Source: Lachnospiraceae bacterium
Lineage (GTDB): Bacteria; Bacillota; Clostridia; Lachnospirales; Lachnospiraceae
Direction: 5' to 3'
Length of the DNA: 61,620 nucleotides
Assembly (NCBI GenBank): GCA_017520425.1
Contig: JAFXFO010000015.1
Coordinates: 1 to 61,620, forward strand
Position 1 is the stretch's first letter; each line of letters begins with the position of its first letter. Below, in pieces: positions 1 through 8,490 of this stretch. The notes beneath the pieces are model-generated. The model saw nothing but the letters and a program-made list of their open reading frames with translations. It did not search any database and was not told the origin of the DNA. Position numbers and translations under genes: made by a program.

Positions 1-85
1 GCTCTTGAGAAGAAAAATCATATTCCATATCTAATTCTTTTCTTAACTCTGTATCATCAACTATTTTAATCTTTACTTTTGTCAT
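1..85 (-). CDS. Partial unknown gene, N-terminus only
   Basis: An ATG at 85 reads leftward off the window edge for 28 codons, giving a charged start (MTKVKIKIVDDTELRKELDM). A ribosome binding site, CAGGAG, lies about 8 bases ahead of the ATG. Too little is present to assign a family. It lies downstream of the anti-sigma terminator and appears to be a separate transcription unit. Confidence 0.55.
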   Translation of the reverse strand, partial: MTKVKIKIVDDTELRKELDMEYDFSSQE

Positions 86-210
86 CTGTTAGTCTCCTGC
101 AAACTGTAAAGTTAATCATTATTACAATCTTCGATAAATTCTTATTTATCCTAATCTCCATAATATTATATCATACAACGCAAGATATATCATTCCCTAT
201 TTCTTAACGC

Positions 211-239
211 AAAAAGAGAAGTTCCTTAACAGAACCTCC
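211..239 (-). terminator. Terminator of the ECF sigma/anti-sigma operon
   Basis: On the minus strand GGAGGTTC pairs with GAACTTCT (one G-U pair) around a 7-base loop and is followed by CTTTTT. It lies just after the anti-sigma stop codon at 267. Confidence 0.7.
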
Positions 240-266
240 CCCTTGCTAAATAAGCTTTATCACGCT

Positions 267-1037
267 TTAATCTATTGACTCGATAACTGCAAACAATTCC
301 TCTGCACTAATGTTTATCTGCTCAACTCCTACATAGATACCACCGTAATCTACATAGAACAGTCGACCATCTTGTTGCTCAATAAGTGATATTGTTACCT
401 CTTCCGGCTGATACACGGGCAAATCCGTATCCGGACGATGTCCCCATACCATCCAAAGAAAGGCCGTATCTTTGGCACTTTCAAAAGCCTTTTGCTCATT
501 CTCTGTATTAGGAACCGGAACTAAGCTCTGAACTCTGTCGTACGTTATGCGGAGCATATGGTATCGTGTACCATCCTTCATAGTTGTTTCATAATAACCG
601 GCCGTACCATACTGACATCCTTCCGGCAAAGTATTGGGAATATAATCTCCAAGTGTTTCAACAGCTCTCGCATCCTCCTCACTGATGGATACAGAAGTTG
701 CATCCGCAACCTCCCGCAAGTCCACACCGGCAGGACGAACCGCCAGGGATGCAACGATTGGGTCGACTCCTTCCGGAACAACACCATCATTGCCGCCCAT
801 GTCAATACCCGCACCGCTTCCCTGCTCCGAACCTGCACCTTTCTCCTGTTCCGAACCTACGTCGGATAATCCTCGGTTCATATTCATAAATCCCATAGCT
901 GCCACGAGACACAAACAGGCAGCCACAGTTCCCCACTTAACCCATGCATAGCTACTCTTTTTCACATTCTGCTCACTTCGTTCCAGTATATCATCATCAA
1001 TTTTATGAAAGCTCTGATACAAATCTTTTCTATTCAC
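267..1037 (-). CDS. Membrane-anchored anti-sigma factor-like protein
   Basis: This 256-residue protein has a short cytoplasmic N-terminus, one hydrophobic segment at about residues 33-54, then a Gly/Ser/Glu-rich linker and an extracellular domain. That is the layout of Clostridia proteins that hold an ECF sigma factor at the membrane. I see no zinc-binding HxxxCxxC motif, so it is not a classical ZAS anti-sigma factor. It begins with GTG at 1037, with AAAGGAGG upstream, and overlaps the end of the sigma gene by 8 bases, so the pair is translationally coupled. The anti-sigma role is inferred from position and topology; the extracellular domain is not one I can name. Confidence 0.65.
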   Translation of the reverse strand: MNRKDLYQSFHKIDDDILERSEQNVKKSSYAWVKWGTVAACLCLVAAMGFMNMNRGLSDVGSEQEKGAGSEQGSGAGIDMGGNDGVVPEGVDPIVASLAVRPAGVDLREVADATSVSISEEDARAVETLGDYIPNTLPEGCQYGTAGYYETTMKDGTRYHMLRITYDRVQSLVPVPNTENEQKAFESAKDTAFLWMVWGHRPDTDLPVYQPEEVTISLIEQQDGRLFYVDYGGIYVGVEQINISAEELFAVIESID

Positions 1038-1593
1038 TGAAATATCCCTCCTTTTCCAGATGTGCCTTCAGCTTCTTGCGGGTTCTGCTTAAAACTACCA
1101 TTACATGATTGTCGGTCATACCATATCTCCTTGCAATCGCTGCTACCGGCTCCGTAAAGAAGTATCGGCGTACAAATACATTCCCTTCCCGCTCCGGTAA
1201 ATTCCGGACAAATAACTTAATACACTGCCCCAGCTCTTTGGCAAGATATTCATTTTCCGTATCGGACTCATTTACAATACATTCTGCCAATTCATCCAAT
1301 ACAAGATGTATCTCCCCACCACCACGCTTCTTAGCAATCCGGGCGTTAAAGCGGTTAAAGGAAAGATTACGGGTAATTTTCGCAAGAAACATACGAAGCA
1401 TATTAGGTCTCTGAGGCGGCATTGTATTCCATGCACTAAGCCATGTATCGTTCACGCACTCCTCTGAGTCCTCTTTATTATGCAAAATACTATCTGCAAT
1501 GGCAAAACAATAAGAACCATACTTACTGTCGGTCTCTTTTATTGCATCTGTATTTCGTTGAAAATAAAGGTCTACAATCTGATTATCCTCCAT
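1030..1593 (-). CDS. ECF-family RNA polymerase sigma factor
   Basis: The 187-residue protein has a region 2 (about residues 20-75, with a SEECVNDTWLSAWN segment) and a C-terminal region 4 (about 125-180) ending in a helix-turn-helix with ARRYGMTDNHVMVVLSRTRKKL. That order and length fit an ECF (sigma-70 family, group 4) factor that directs RNA polymerase to a small regulon, usually for envelope stress. The start at 1593 is set by AAGGAGG five bases upstream. The next gene overlaps it and probably encodes its membrane inhibitor. The target promoters cannot be read from this window. Confidence 0.85.
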   Translation of the reverse strand: MEDNQIVDLYFQRNTDAIKETDSKYGSYCFAIADSILHNKEDSEECVNDTWLSAWNTMPPQRPNMLRMFLAKITRNLSFNRFNARIAKKRGGGEIHLVLDELAECIVNESDTENEYLAKELGQCIKLFVRNLPEREGNVFVRRYFFTEPVAAIARRYGMTDNHVMVVLSRTRKKLKAHLEKEGYFSE

Positions 1594-1605
1594 GCATGCC
1601 TCCTT

Positions 1606-1622
1606 ATTTTGCGAAGCAAAAT
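1606..1622. repeat. Short perfect palindrome ATTTTGC-GAA-GCAAAAT
   Basis: Seven-base arms flank GAA. Its core, TTGCGAAGCAA, resembles the core of the hairpin at 7168-7188 (ATTGCGAAGCAAT on the minus strand). It lies in the divergent gap between the ECF sigma gene and the phosphodiesterase gene. The rest of this 264-base gap holds no gene I can support. Confidence 0.45.
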
Positions 1623-1857
1623 GCCCATCCGCTTATGTTGGCAGAGGCATTTGTCTCCCGGTTTTGTTGTTCTAAAGTTCCCTTCATTCTATAAGACAGG
1701 AAAGTACAGTGAAACCTTACAGATAAAAAGGAGAAGTCTGTAAAACTTCTATGGTTTTACCTAATGCCTTAAAGAATACCACCATTTTGCTCTCCTTGAC
1801 AACTTATTTAAAAAAAGCTACTATTTTACCAGCAGTGTGTTATACATGGAGATTATT

Positions 1858-2868
1858 ATGAAAGCGAAAAAACATAGAATAAGATTTATATTACTTATAC
1901 TTTTGGTCCTATACATTATCATAGCCTTGCTACCCCGTCCCCAATCCATTCACATGGAAAATCCTTTTCGCGCGGACTCTTCCATGCCTATGTTGGTGGC
2001 CCATGGAGGTGGCAACGGAGAATTTCCGGACAATACTTTAGAGGCCTTTTACAATGCCTATAGTGTGGATCCGCGAGCCATGATGGAGACAGATGTGAAC
2101 TTAACGAAGGATGGTGTACTTATCCTTTCCCATGATACTACCCTGGACCGCAAAACCAATGTGACCGGCCCTATCTGTGAGTGGAATTATAGTGATCTGA
2201 TTGCAGAAAAAGTGGATTTTGGCTATGACAATCCTACCGTTGACGAAACACTTAACGGAGAACTCAAACGTTATAAGGATGGCAACGGCTTGGAAAAAAC
2301 GCCCTTGGATGTCACCTATCCGGAAGGCGTTTTGCCCAGGGACGAAACTGTATTCCTTGCCACTACACTGGAAGACCTGCTGCTTGCCTTTCCCCAAAAC
2401 CTTATCAGTGTGGAAATCAAACAAACCGGTGAGCTGGGGCAAAAGGCATTACAGGAAACACTTCGTCTGCTGAAAGAATATGATGCCTTTGATCGTGTGG
2501 TTATCGGCAGTTTCTATCCGGAGATTCATGACACATTGCAACAGCTTCAAAAAGACGGACAACTTCCGGCTGAATTGCTGTTTTCTGCCAATGAATCCCA
2601 TGTAACCAAATTTTTCATTTTACAATTATTAAAATTGGATGTCTTTTTTGATGATAAGATTTGTATTCTTCAGATACCCACGGAAGAATACGGTATCCCC
2701 CTGGACCTCAAAAGCCTGGTTAAAGCCGCACATAAGCATAATATTGCTGTTCAATATTGGACCATCAATGAGGAAGAGGAAATGCGACACATCATCGAAA
2801 TCGGCGCTGACGGAATCACAACGGATTATCCTCATCTTTTGAAAGAAGTATATGAAAATACCCCCTAG
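1858..2868 (+). CDS. Membrane-anchored glycerophosphodiester phosphodiesterase
   Basis: This protein hydrolyses glycerophosphodiesters to glycerol-3-phosphate and an alcohol. The GDPD catalytic signature is visible: AHGGGNGEFPDNTLEAF (His near residue 48), then ETDVNLTKDGVLILSHD with the metal-binding Glu/Asp and second His, and a C-terminal GADGITTDYP. A hydrophobic segment at about residues 7-25 anchors it in the membrane with the catalytic domain outside. The frame opens at GTG 1837, but ATG 1858 is preferred because GGAG sits six bases upstream; this gives 336 residues. It stands alone and converges on the lipoprotein gene. Confidence 0.85.
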   Translation: MKAKKHRIRFILLILLVLYIIIALLPRPQSIHMENPFRADSSMPMLVAHGGGNGEFPDNTLEAFYNAYSVDPRAMMETDVNLTKDGVLILSHDTTLDRKTNVTGPICEWNYSDLIAEKVDFGYDNPTVDETLNGELKRYKDGNGLEKTPLDVTYPEGVLPRDETVFLATTLEDLLLAFPQNLISVEIKQTGELGQKALQETLRLLKEYDAFDRVVIGSFYPEIHDTLQQLQKDGQLPAELLFSANESHVTKFFILQLLKLDVFFDDKICILQIPTEEYGIPLDLKSLVKAAHKHNIAVQYWTINEEEEMRHIIEIGADGITTDYPHLLKEVYENTP

Positions 2869-2877
2869 AAGGCATAA

Positions 2878-2898
2878 GCCCCGGCAATTTGCCGGGGC
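2878..2898. terminator. GC-rich hairpin between convergent genes
   Basis: GCCCCGGCAA and TTGCCGGGGC form a perfect 10-base inverted repeat with almost no loop. It follows the phosphodiesterase stop at 2868 and is followed by CAACTTTTACTC. The U-run is weak, so it may be a modest or bidirectional terminator. Confidence 0.6.
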
Positions 2899-2926
2899 CA
2901 ACTTTTACTCTATTACAAAATGAATC

Positions 2927-5227
2927 CTACTCCTCATTCTCAAACAAATATAGTTGCACTCTATTCTGAATAATTCCTGCCACTTCCGAAGCTGTCTTTT
3001 GTCCCTCAAAATAAGCCCCCGCTTCTTCACCTATGATTTCCCACATTTGATCCTCCAGCTGACCGGAAGCCACATGCTCCAAGAGTTCCATAAAAGTAGC
3101 AATTTCCTCCTCTGTAGCGGCATAAATCGTCGTCTCAAAGCTTCCTTGGCTCCAGGTACCCTTCGCCTTTTCTACCTCATTGCCATCTTCATCATACTTG
3201 TATTCAATCTTACCAGCTTCCTCAATTACCTTCTCAAAGTAATCCGCATAGGAAGGTAACATCCATTCTGACCCAAGCTCCTGTTTCATAAAGCTTTTCC
3301 AAAAAGCCCATGCCCCCTCCTTATTCTTACTATTTGCAGCGATAGCCAGCATTTCCTCTCCGGTCAGACATACCCGGCCCCCATCGCCTTGGCTCGGGAA
3401 ACCCACACTTACCCCTTCCTCACAAAACAGCTGACGATACATCTGCCATTGTGTCACATTATATATAGAAACCTGGGAAAAGAGTACCCTGTCCATCTTT
3501 ACATTGCTATACAAATCAAAATTTTGATTCTTTTGGGCACCCGCCCTTTTACACAACTCCAGAATATCTGTAAAGTCCTGACTTTCAAAATGACACTCAC
3601 CCGTCTCATAATCTATAAAAGTCACTCCACCATACTGCATACAATACATCAACAGCATATAGGAATTTCCCATATGCATCAAACTTGCTTCCGGATACTC
3701 CTCCTCCAGTTTTTTAATCGTATCTACATCCCATTGTGCCCGGCTCCCTACCACGGAAGCCTTTCCCATTATGGTTTCTATTACAAACCCCTTGGGTATG
3801 GTATAGCACCTGTCGTCCACTTCATAGGCCTTGACTACACTGTCCACAAAGTCCTCTTTTCGTAAATCCTGGGACATATAAGGTGTCAACTCCTCCAAAG
3901 CTCCCTTTCTTGCCAGATTTCTCCAATCCATGTTTTTCAGATTAATAATATCCCCCGCCTGTCCGCTGACCAGGTCAGCATGAAATCTGGTCAACGCATC
4001 TTCATAGCCTTCCGGAGTATATTTTGTCCCTTCATCAAAATAGCCCTTTATTTCTACCAGGTAACGGTTATTTTCTCGGTTAAACTTTGCTACCGCGTCC
4101 ATTAGATATTCATCCGATTGATAAAGGGTTGCCAGCGTAATCACTTCCCTTTGCACCACTTGAGAAGGACTCACCTTTGACAAATAGATTAAGCCGTATT
4201 GGGGAATCAGCGGATTGCTGTTATCCGTATTCACAAGGATGATGATTTCACCCTGTCCCGTCATATATAAGGATTTAATCCTATCCGAATTTACATACAT
4301 ATCCGTCCAATCAAAAAGCACCTTGGCTTCTTTCGTCTCCAAGTCAAACTCCCACAAGCTTCCGGTACGGTTCAGTAATATCTTGTTCTCCCTGCCGGCC
4401 CAAGCCTCCGTACAACCATAGGGTAGTCCGTCTATGGGTTCCTCTCTTTTACCCTCCTCTATGTTCAACTCCGCCAGTTTTAACTCATATCCTCCATCCG
4501 AACCCTTATCCATATAGTCTATGTATACCCGTCCGTCATCCCCAATCATCAATCCCGACATCTGACTGGTTCCCAACTTGATAGACTTCTCCAATTCCCC
4601 ATTTGCATCAAAAACATACATAATATTCTGGGAGCAGCCATAGAGTCTTCCGTTGTCATCCACCCACATCTTCCAAATACCGCTATTTAAATCATTCACC
4701 CAGATATCCGTCAATTCTTTGGTATAAACCAAATTATAGTCCTTGTCATATTTACTTAAGAAGTCCGTAGTATCATAGGACTTTTCACCCAGACGTTGCC
4801 AAGCCATGTAGAAATTGCCATCTCCATCGCAAGAACAGAGGCTGACATATTCATTCTCTCCCTGTGGAATTATGTCTTGGGGTAGTTCTGTCTTTTTGTC
4901 AAAATCCTCCGATTCACGGACAAATATATGTGTTTTTGCCGCTTGCTCCCCATTCTTCCATACCCGAAGATTGTACAGCACGTTTTCCCCTACCAGCTTC
5001 ACATCACTTAAAAGCATCCTATCCCCTTCTGCATCCTCATTCAGATTCAGCTCTGTAAATTCAGGTACGTATACAAAATCCGTTAATTCAGGATTCTGTA
5101 ATTCTGTCTCTTCCGTTGGTATCTTTCCACAGCCTGCCATTAGTACCAAAACCATCAGTAAAATCCCATACCGAAGAAAATTCCCGCCTCTTTTCCAAAT
5201 CATTTTTCCCTTATTTTTCTTGTGCAT
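2927..5227 (-). CDS. Large solute-binding lipoprotein
   Basis: A basic N-terminus, hydrophobic stretch and lipobox LMAGC (Cys near residue 33) mark an exported lipoprotein. The C-terminal half (from about residue 370) resembles family 1 extracellular solute-binding proteins, with segments such as DAVAKFNRENNRYLVEI and a later WAFWKSFM. The N-terminal half has repeated beta-rich segments (VNDLNSGIWKMWVDDNGRLYG, GLMIGDDGRVYID) that suggest a beta-propeller fused ahead of the binding domain. ATG 5227 is preferred over 5242 because AGGAGG (5234-5239) lies between them; this gives 766 residues. No permease or ATPase gene is adjacent, so the ligand and partner are unknown. It may sense rather than import. 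Confidence 0.75.
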   Translation of the reverse strand: MHKKNKGKMIWKRGGNFLRYGILLMVLVLMAGCGKIPTEETELQNPELTDFVYVPEFTELNLNEDAEGDRMLLSDVKLVGENVLYNLRVWKNGEQAAKTHIFVRESEDFDKKTELPQDIIPQGENEYVSLCSCDGDGNFYMAWQRLGEKSYDTTDFLSKYDKDYNLVYTKELTDIWVNDLNSGIWKMWVDDNGRLYGCSQNIMYVFDANGELEKSIKLGTSQMSGLMIGDDGRVYIDYMDKGSDGGYELKLAELNIEEGKREEPIDGLPYGCTEAWAGRENKILLNRTGSLWEFDLETKEAKVLFDWTDMYVNSDRIKSLYMTGQGEIIILVNTDNSNPLIPQYGLIYLSKVSPSQVVQREVITLATLYQSDEYLMDAVAKFNRENNRYLVEIKGYFDEGTKYTPEGYEDALTRFHADLVSGQAGDIINLKNMDWRNLARKGALEELTPYMSQDLRKEDFVDSVVKAYEVDDRCYTIPKGFVIETIMGKASVVGSRAQWDVDTIKKLEEEYPEASLMHMGNSYMLLMYCMQYGGVTFIDYETGECHFESQDFTDILELCKRAGAQKNQNFDLYSNVKMDRVLFSQVSIYNVTQWQMYRQLFCEEGVSVGFPSQGDGGRVCLTGEEMLAIAANSKNKEGAWAFWKSFMKQELGSEWMLPSYADYFEKVIEEAGKIEYKYDEDGNEVEKAKGTWSQGSFETTIYAATEEEIATFMELLEHVASGQLEDQMWEIIGEEAGAYFEGQKTASEVAGIIQNRVQLYLFENEE

Positions 5228-5351
5228 ACAGTACCTCCTCATTTGGATTTCGTACTATTATTTTATCATAGTCTTTCCTTGTTATTTCTTACATGTTTCT
5301 TACAATCTCTTGACGATTTTTGTAATCTATAGATAGCGTAATCACTACAAA

Positions 5352-5500
5352 CTAAATAAAGGATGTTTTCTATTGTTATACGAATCAATTTGTTCCGAAA
5401 ACATACGTTTGGAACAGGAAATCACATCTATTGAATCCATCCTCAATTCTTTACCCAAAGGCAAACTAATATGTGCACGGTGTGGCAAATATAAAAGGAG
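5352..5500 (+). pseudogene. Gene remnant with LPKGKLICARCGKYKR motif
   Basis: One plus-strand frame reads LYESICSENIRLEQEITSIE and then LNSLPKGKLICARCGKYKR. This looks like the N-terminal coiled segment plus the 'LPxGKLxCxxxGKYYKW' box of a small Lachnospiraceae protein family that I recall only by pattern. There is no good start codon or ribosome binding site, and the frame runs into the terminator and coding end of the spoVAC gene. I read it as a decayed fragment; a chance frame is possible. Confidence 0.35.
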
Positions 5501-5516
5501 TGGCTTACACCACTCC
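5493..5516 (-). terminator. Terminator of the spoVA operon
   Basis: On the minus strand GGAGTGG pairs with CCACTCC and is followed by TTTTAT. The 5' arm overlaps the last codons and stop of the spoVAC gene, so transcription ends right after the operon. Confidence 0.75.
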
Positions 5517-5972
5517 CCAAACCATACCAATATAGTAAAGCATACCCAGCACCCAACTGGTAAAAATACCGTACAGAATTACCGGGCCGGCTATGGTAAA
5601 TATCTTACAGCCGATACCAAATACCTGACCTTCTGTTTGGTACTCAATGGCCGGTGAAGCTACCGAATTGGCAAAGCCTGTGATAGGCACCAGCGCACCG
5701 GCACCGCCCCACTTTACAATGGATGGATAGATATTAAAACCGGTCAACAGTACCGAACACAATACCAGAATAATGGAACACCAGGTTCCTGCCGTCTTCT
5801 GGTCCAAGTCAAAGGAATTGATACCCACATTAATAATCACTTCTCCCAACACACAAATCACGCCTCCCACCAGAAAGGCTTTCAGCATTTGTAGACCCAG
5901 ATTGTGAGTGGGGGTGACCTCTTTCACATAATCTGCATACGCCTGTTGATTCTTCTCTAATTTCTTGTCCAT
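5505..5972 (-). CDS. spoVAC: Stage V sporulation protein AC
   Basis: SpoVAC is an inner-membrane protein of the SpoVA channel that moves dipicolinic acid into the forespore and out at germination. The 155-residue product has several hydrophobic helices and SpoVAC-like segments: LKAFLVGGVICVLGE, DQKTAGTW, GAGALVPITGFANSVASPAIEY and TEGQVFG. The last two separate it from SpoVAE, which lacks that EYxxEG stretch. ATG 5972 is chosen because GGAGGAG precedes it; the longer frame from 6005 includes that site. It follows spoVAB by 16 bases and ends the operon at a terminator. No spoVAD or spoVAE follows. Confidence 0.85.
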   Translation of the reverse strand: MDKKLEKNQQAYADYVKEVTPTHNLGLQMLKAFLVGGVICVLGEVIINVGINSFDLDQKTAGTWCSIILVLCSVLLTGFNIYPSIVKWGGAGALVPITGFANSVASPAIEYQTEGQVFGIGCKIFTIAGPVILYGIFTSWVLGMLYYIGMVWGVV

Positions 5973-5988
5973 CTGCATCTCCTCCATT

Positions 5989-6456
5989 CTAAACTGAAAA
6001 ATCATACCAAAAATATATCAATGCACCACAAAGTTTACCCAATGCGATACTTAACACCATACATCCCAATCCGTGTCGAAAGGATATTCTTCTGGTAAAA
6101 ATCGGAATACTGTCTAACATCTCCGCAATGGCCAGTGCCAAACAACCTACGAACATACCTCCAAAGCTTCCAACAAGAAGCTGGATTGCATACATGCTTA
6201 TCCTTGCTCCGGTCTCTGTCAAATATTCTGCCAGCCAGGGGCCCACATTCATCCGATGTGCAAATACACTGAACAGCCCTCCCAGAATAGTTCCCCATAT
6301 TACCATATCCTCGTAGAGCCAAAGCTCTTTCGCGGAATGGGTCTCTCCCACGAATCGGGGAATCAATCCTACCGCCGTCAGTACGGTGAATACTCCTGCT
6401 GCTGTCAATAAACCAAAACTGACACCTCCAAATGCCAGCACTAACAGTCTAAACAT
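5989..6456 (-). CDS. spoVAB: Stage V sporulation protein AB
   Basis: SpoVAB is a small multi-helix membrane protein needed, with SpoVAA and SpoVAC, for dipicolinate uptake into the developing spore. The product has four or five hydrophobic helices and the family-like stretch VGLIPRFVGETHSAKELWLYED, followed by a pore-like VGSFGGMFVGCLALAIAE. I chose ATG 6456 (MFRLLVLAFGG), which overlaps the end of spoVAA by 8 bases, giving 155 residues. The frame is open upstream to 6489, but those codons lie inside spoVAA. Assignment rests on sequence feel plus position between spoVAA and spoVAC. Confidence 0.8.
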   Translation of the reverse strand: MFRLLVLAFGGVSFGLLTAAGVFTVLTAVGLIPRFVGETHSAKELWLYEDMVIWGTILGGLFSVFAHRMNVGPWLAEYLTETGARISMYAIQLLVGSFGGMFVGCLALAIAEMLDSIPIFTRRISFRHGLGCMVLSIALGKLCGALIYFWYDFSV

Positions 6457-7072
6457 CCTCTTCCATCCCTTCTCTGTCCGCTGTTTCAATCAATGCCTGG
6501 TTCACATCTCTTTCATAATTTCGCATGGACACCTCGATAGGTGTAGGATCCTTGGTTATCCTTCGGCCTCCAATATGGTTAAAGAAAATGATAATACCTG
6601 CTGCCAGTCCCAGAGAGTAGGACAACTCCAGCAAACTGATTTCCGAGGCCTCTTCCGCTCCGAAAATATCATATATCCGTTCAAACACTCCGTTAATGCT
6701 GATATCATTGTTATAGGAGATAATCGTAAAAGCTGTACCAAAGAAGCTGATAAAGCATACCAGTACCACCTTCAGCCACTGTCTCCATCCTTTATTGGCT
6801 TTATCCTGCACTTTCTCGATTAAAATATCCCTCTCTCCCACGGATTGAACCAGAATACCGGGATATTTCAAGCTTATCAATTGAATTACTTTTAAGACAC
6901 TGATAACAAATCTGTCCTCTTGCTTTTCGAAATGATGTATTTTTATTTCCCTGCACTTTTCGCATACGCCCTCATCCGAACATTGCATAGTGGCAATGTC
7001 TTTCAGATAGACATCTGCCTTCCTTACCTCTACATCATCCTTACATTTCAAATACAATATCGGTTCTCTCAA
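6449..7072 (-). CDS. spoVAA: Stage V sporulation protein AA
   Basis: SpoVAA has a soluble N-terminal domain followed by membrane helices and belongs to the spore dipicolinate channel. The N-terminus begins ILYLKCKDDVEVRKADVYLKD, as expected for the family, followed by a CSDEGVCEKC pair of Cys motifs, and two hydrophobic helices lie in the last 110 residues. No ATG fits the start; a TTG at 7072 has AGGAAGGA (7083-7090) ten bases upstream and gives 207 residues, close to the usual length. The frame is open to 7183, but that stretch contains a terminator hairpin. It overlaps spoVAB. A TGTATA at 7129-7134 could be part of a sigma-G promoter, which is weak evidence. Confidence 0.8.
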   Translation of the reverse strand: MREPILYLKCKDDVEVRKADVYLKDIATMQCSDEGVCEKCREIKIHHFEKQEDRFVISVLKVIQLISLKYPGILVQSVGERDILIEKVQDKANKGWRQWLKVVLVCFISFFGTAFTIISYNNDISINGVFERIYDIFGAEEASEISLLELSYSLGLAAGIIIFFNHIGGRRITKDPTPIEVSMRNYERDVNQALIETADREGMEEDV

Positions 7073-7137
7073 AGCAGGTATTTCCTTCCTAAATTCTTTT
7101 TCATAGTTTTTGCAACTTAAACATAAAATATACACAT

Positions 7138-7165
7138 AAAAAAGCGGATACCCGCGTATCCGCTT
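7138..7165 (-). terminator. Second terminator between GH25 gene and spoVA operon
   Basis: On the minus strand AAGCGGATAC and GTATCCGCTT pair perfectly around GCGG and run into TTTT. With the one at 7231-7262 it isolates spoVA transcription from the sigF-GH25 unit. Confidence 0.8.
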
Positions 7166-7167
7166 GG

Positions 7168-7188
7168 GAGAATTGCTTCGCAATTCTC
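7168..7188. repeat. Perfect hairpin GAGAATTGC-TTC-GCAATTCTC
   Basis: Nine-base arms around TTC lie between the two terminators ahead of spoVA. The core resembles the palindrome at 1606-1622, so this may be a small dispersed palindromic repeat. Confidence 0.5.
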
Positions 7189-7230
7189 CTTAATCTCCAC
7201 TACTGTACTCGCGCAATTTCCTATAGTTTC

Positions 7231-7262
7231 AAAAAACAGCACCGGAAATTTCCGATGCTGTT
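7231..7262 (-). terminator. Terminator after the GH25 gene
   Basis: On the minus strand AACAGCATCGGA pairs with TCCGGTGCTGTT (one G-U pair) and is followed by TTTT. It starts about 15 bases after the GH25 stop codon. Confidence 0.85.
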
Positions 7263-7277
7263 CTGTCTTCAAAAATC

Positions 7278-8384
7278 TTAATCTTCCCACAAGGTAAAGG
7301 AAATATTCATATCCACATCCCCACTAATGCCGTCTACTTTTCCCTTATCCGAATACTGCCACACACTATATGCATAGGGATAATACAACTCTTTATTATA
7401 ATACGCAAACCATTTTTCATAGTCCTCAAGCTGTGTCATATCCATCTTCAAGGTAGCCATTTCCATGTTATGATAAAGCATGGTCTTGTATCCTGCAGCC
7501 TCTACTGCCTTTAAGAAAGTAAGGGTATTAGCAGTACGCTGTTCCTTGGATATCTTGTTCATACGTGCTTCGCTGTCAGATACCTTTTCCACATCCAGTA
7601 CAATGGGACAGGTAATCTTATAGGGTGCCACTCTTTCCAAAACATATCCGGCTTCCTCTAATGCTTCTTCTTCCGTAATCGCCTGGGAGAAGAAATACAC
7701 ACCTACACGGATACCATTGGAAATAGCACCTACTATATTGGCTTCAAACTGGGGGTCATCCACGATAGCACCGGAACCATAACCACGGTTACCCACACGG
7801 ATAAATGCAAACTCTACCCCATCTGCTGCCACCTTAGCCCAATCAATCTCTCCCTGATGCTTGGATACATCGATACCCTTATGGGATATCACTTTGCCGT
7901 CTTCCACATATTCTACCTGACCGTTCCCCAATATTTGCAGGTTCTCAGCAATATAAGAATTCATCTTCAAGTCCTTATTGATAGGCACGAAATGGTACGC
8001 ACCTTCGCTGGCTACCACTAAAGCATCCTTATACAAGGGACGAAGTGCAGTAGTTATGGAGGATGTTTGGTTAATGCTCTCTGCCAGCTCTTCCAGCACA
8101 GCGTCCGCGCCTTCTTTTCTGGCCTGCTCTAACAGCCTTTCCAGTTCTTCCTCGCTGATTGCTTCCACTTGTACGGCAATTGCTTCTGCCTCTTTGTCAC
8201 TTTCTTCCTGTATACTTTTATCCACCCAGATATACAATACAATACTTGCTGCTATTAATGTCAAAAACAAAAGTGCACAACCCACCCCTATCATGATGGT
8301 GGTATTCTTCCTCTTTTGTTGTTTCTTAATTTCTCTTAAACGTTCGGGTTGTTCGTATTCATTTGTCATTTCTTCTACTGACAT
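7278..8384 (-). CDS. Membrane-anchored GH25 lysozyme-like hydrolase
   Basis: GH25 enzymes cleave the N-acetylmuramyl-beta-1,4 bond of peptidoglycan. The C-terminal domain (about residues 165-365) starts KGIDVSKHQGEIDW, continues with AFIRVGNRGYG and CPIVLDVEKV carrying the catalytic Asp/Glu pair, and ends VDMNIS. A transmembrane helix at about 28-52 and a Glu-rich coiled segment (70-110) place the catalytic domain outside the membrane. It lies downstream of sigF with a 106-base gap, so a role in the forespore or engulfment is plausible but inferred. GAAGG lies directly ahead of ATG 8384; ATG 8369 is an alternative. Confidence 0.85.
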   Translation of the reverse strand: MSVEEMTNEYEQPERLREIKKQQKRKNTTIMIGVGCALLFLTLIAASIVLYIWVDKSIQEESDKEAEAIAVQVEAISEEELERLLEQARKEGADAVLEELAESINQTSSITTALRPLYKDALVVASEGAYHFVPINKDLKMNSYIAENLQILGNGQVEYVEDGKVISHKGIDVSKHQGEIDWAKVAADGVEFAFIRVGNRGYGSGAIVDDPQFEANIVGAISNGIRVGVYFFSQAITEEEALEEAGYVLERVAPYKITCPIVLDVEKVSDSEARMNKISKEQRTANTLTFLKAVEAAGYKTMLYHNMEMATLKMDMTQLEDYEKWFAYYNKELYYPYAYSVWQYSDKGKVDGISGDVDMNISFTLWED

Positions 8385-8490
8385 CCTTCGTAATACCTGC
8401 CCTTTCTATACTACGCATTATCAATTACGTATTCAGTATAAACAAAAACAGCGCTCTTGTGAAGTAGGAAAGCTCTTTCTTTATGAAAAC

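Noticed and set aside
3389-3865. 158-codon plus-strand frame opposite the lipoprotein gene
   Set aside because: Antisense shadow; the minus-strand gene has a lipobox and domain structure throughout.
7104-7134. Sigma-G promoter for spoVA
   Set aside because: TGTATA with a poor -10 (AAAACTA) at 18 bases is too weak to list as a feature; noted in the spoVAA entry.
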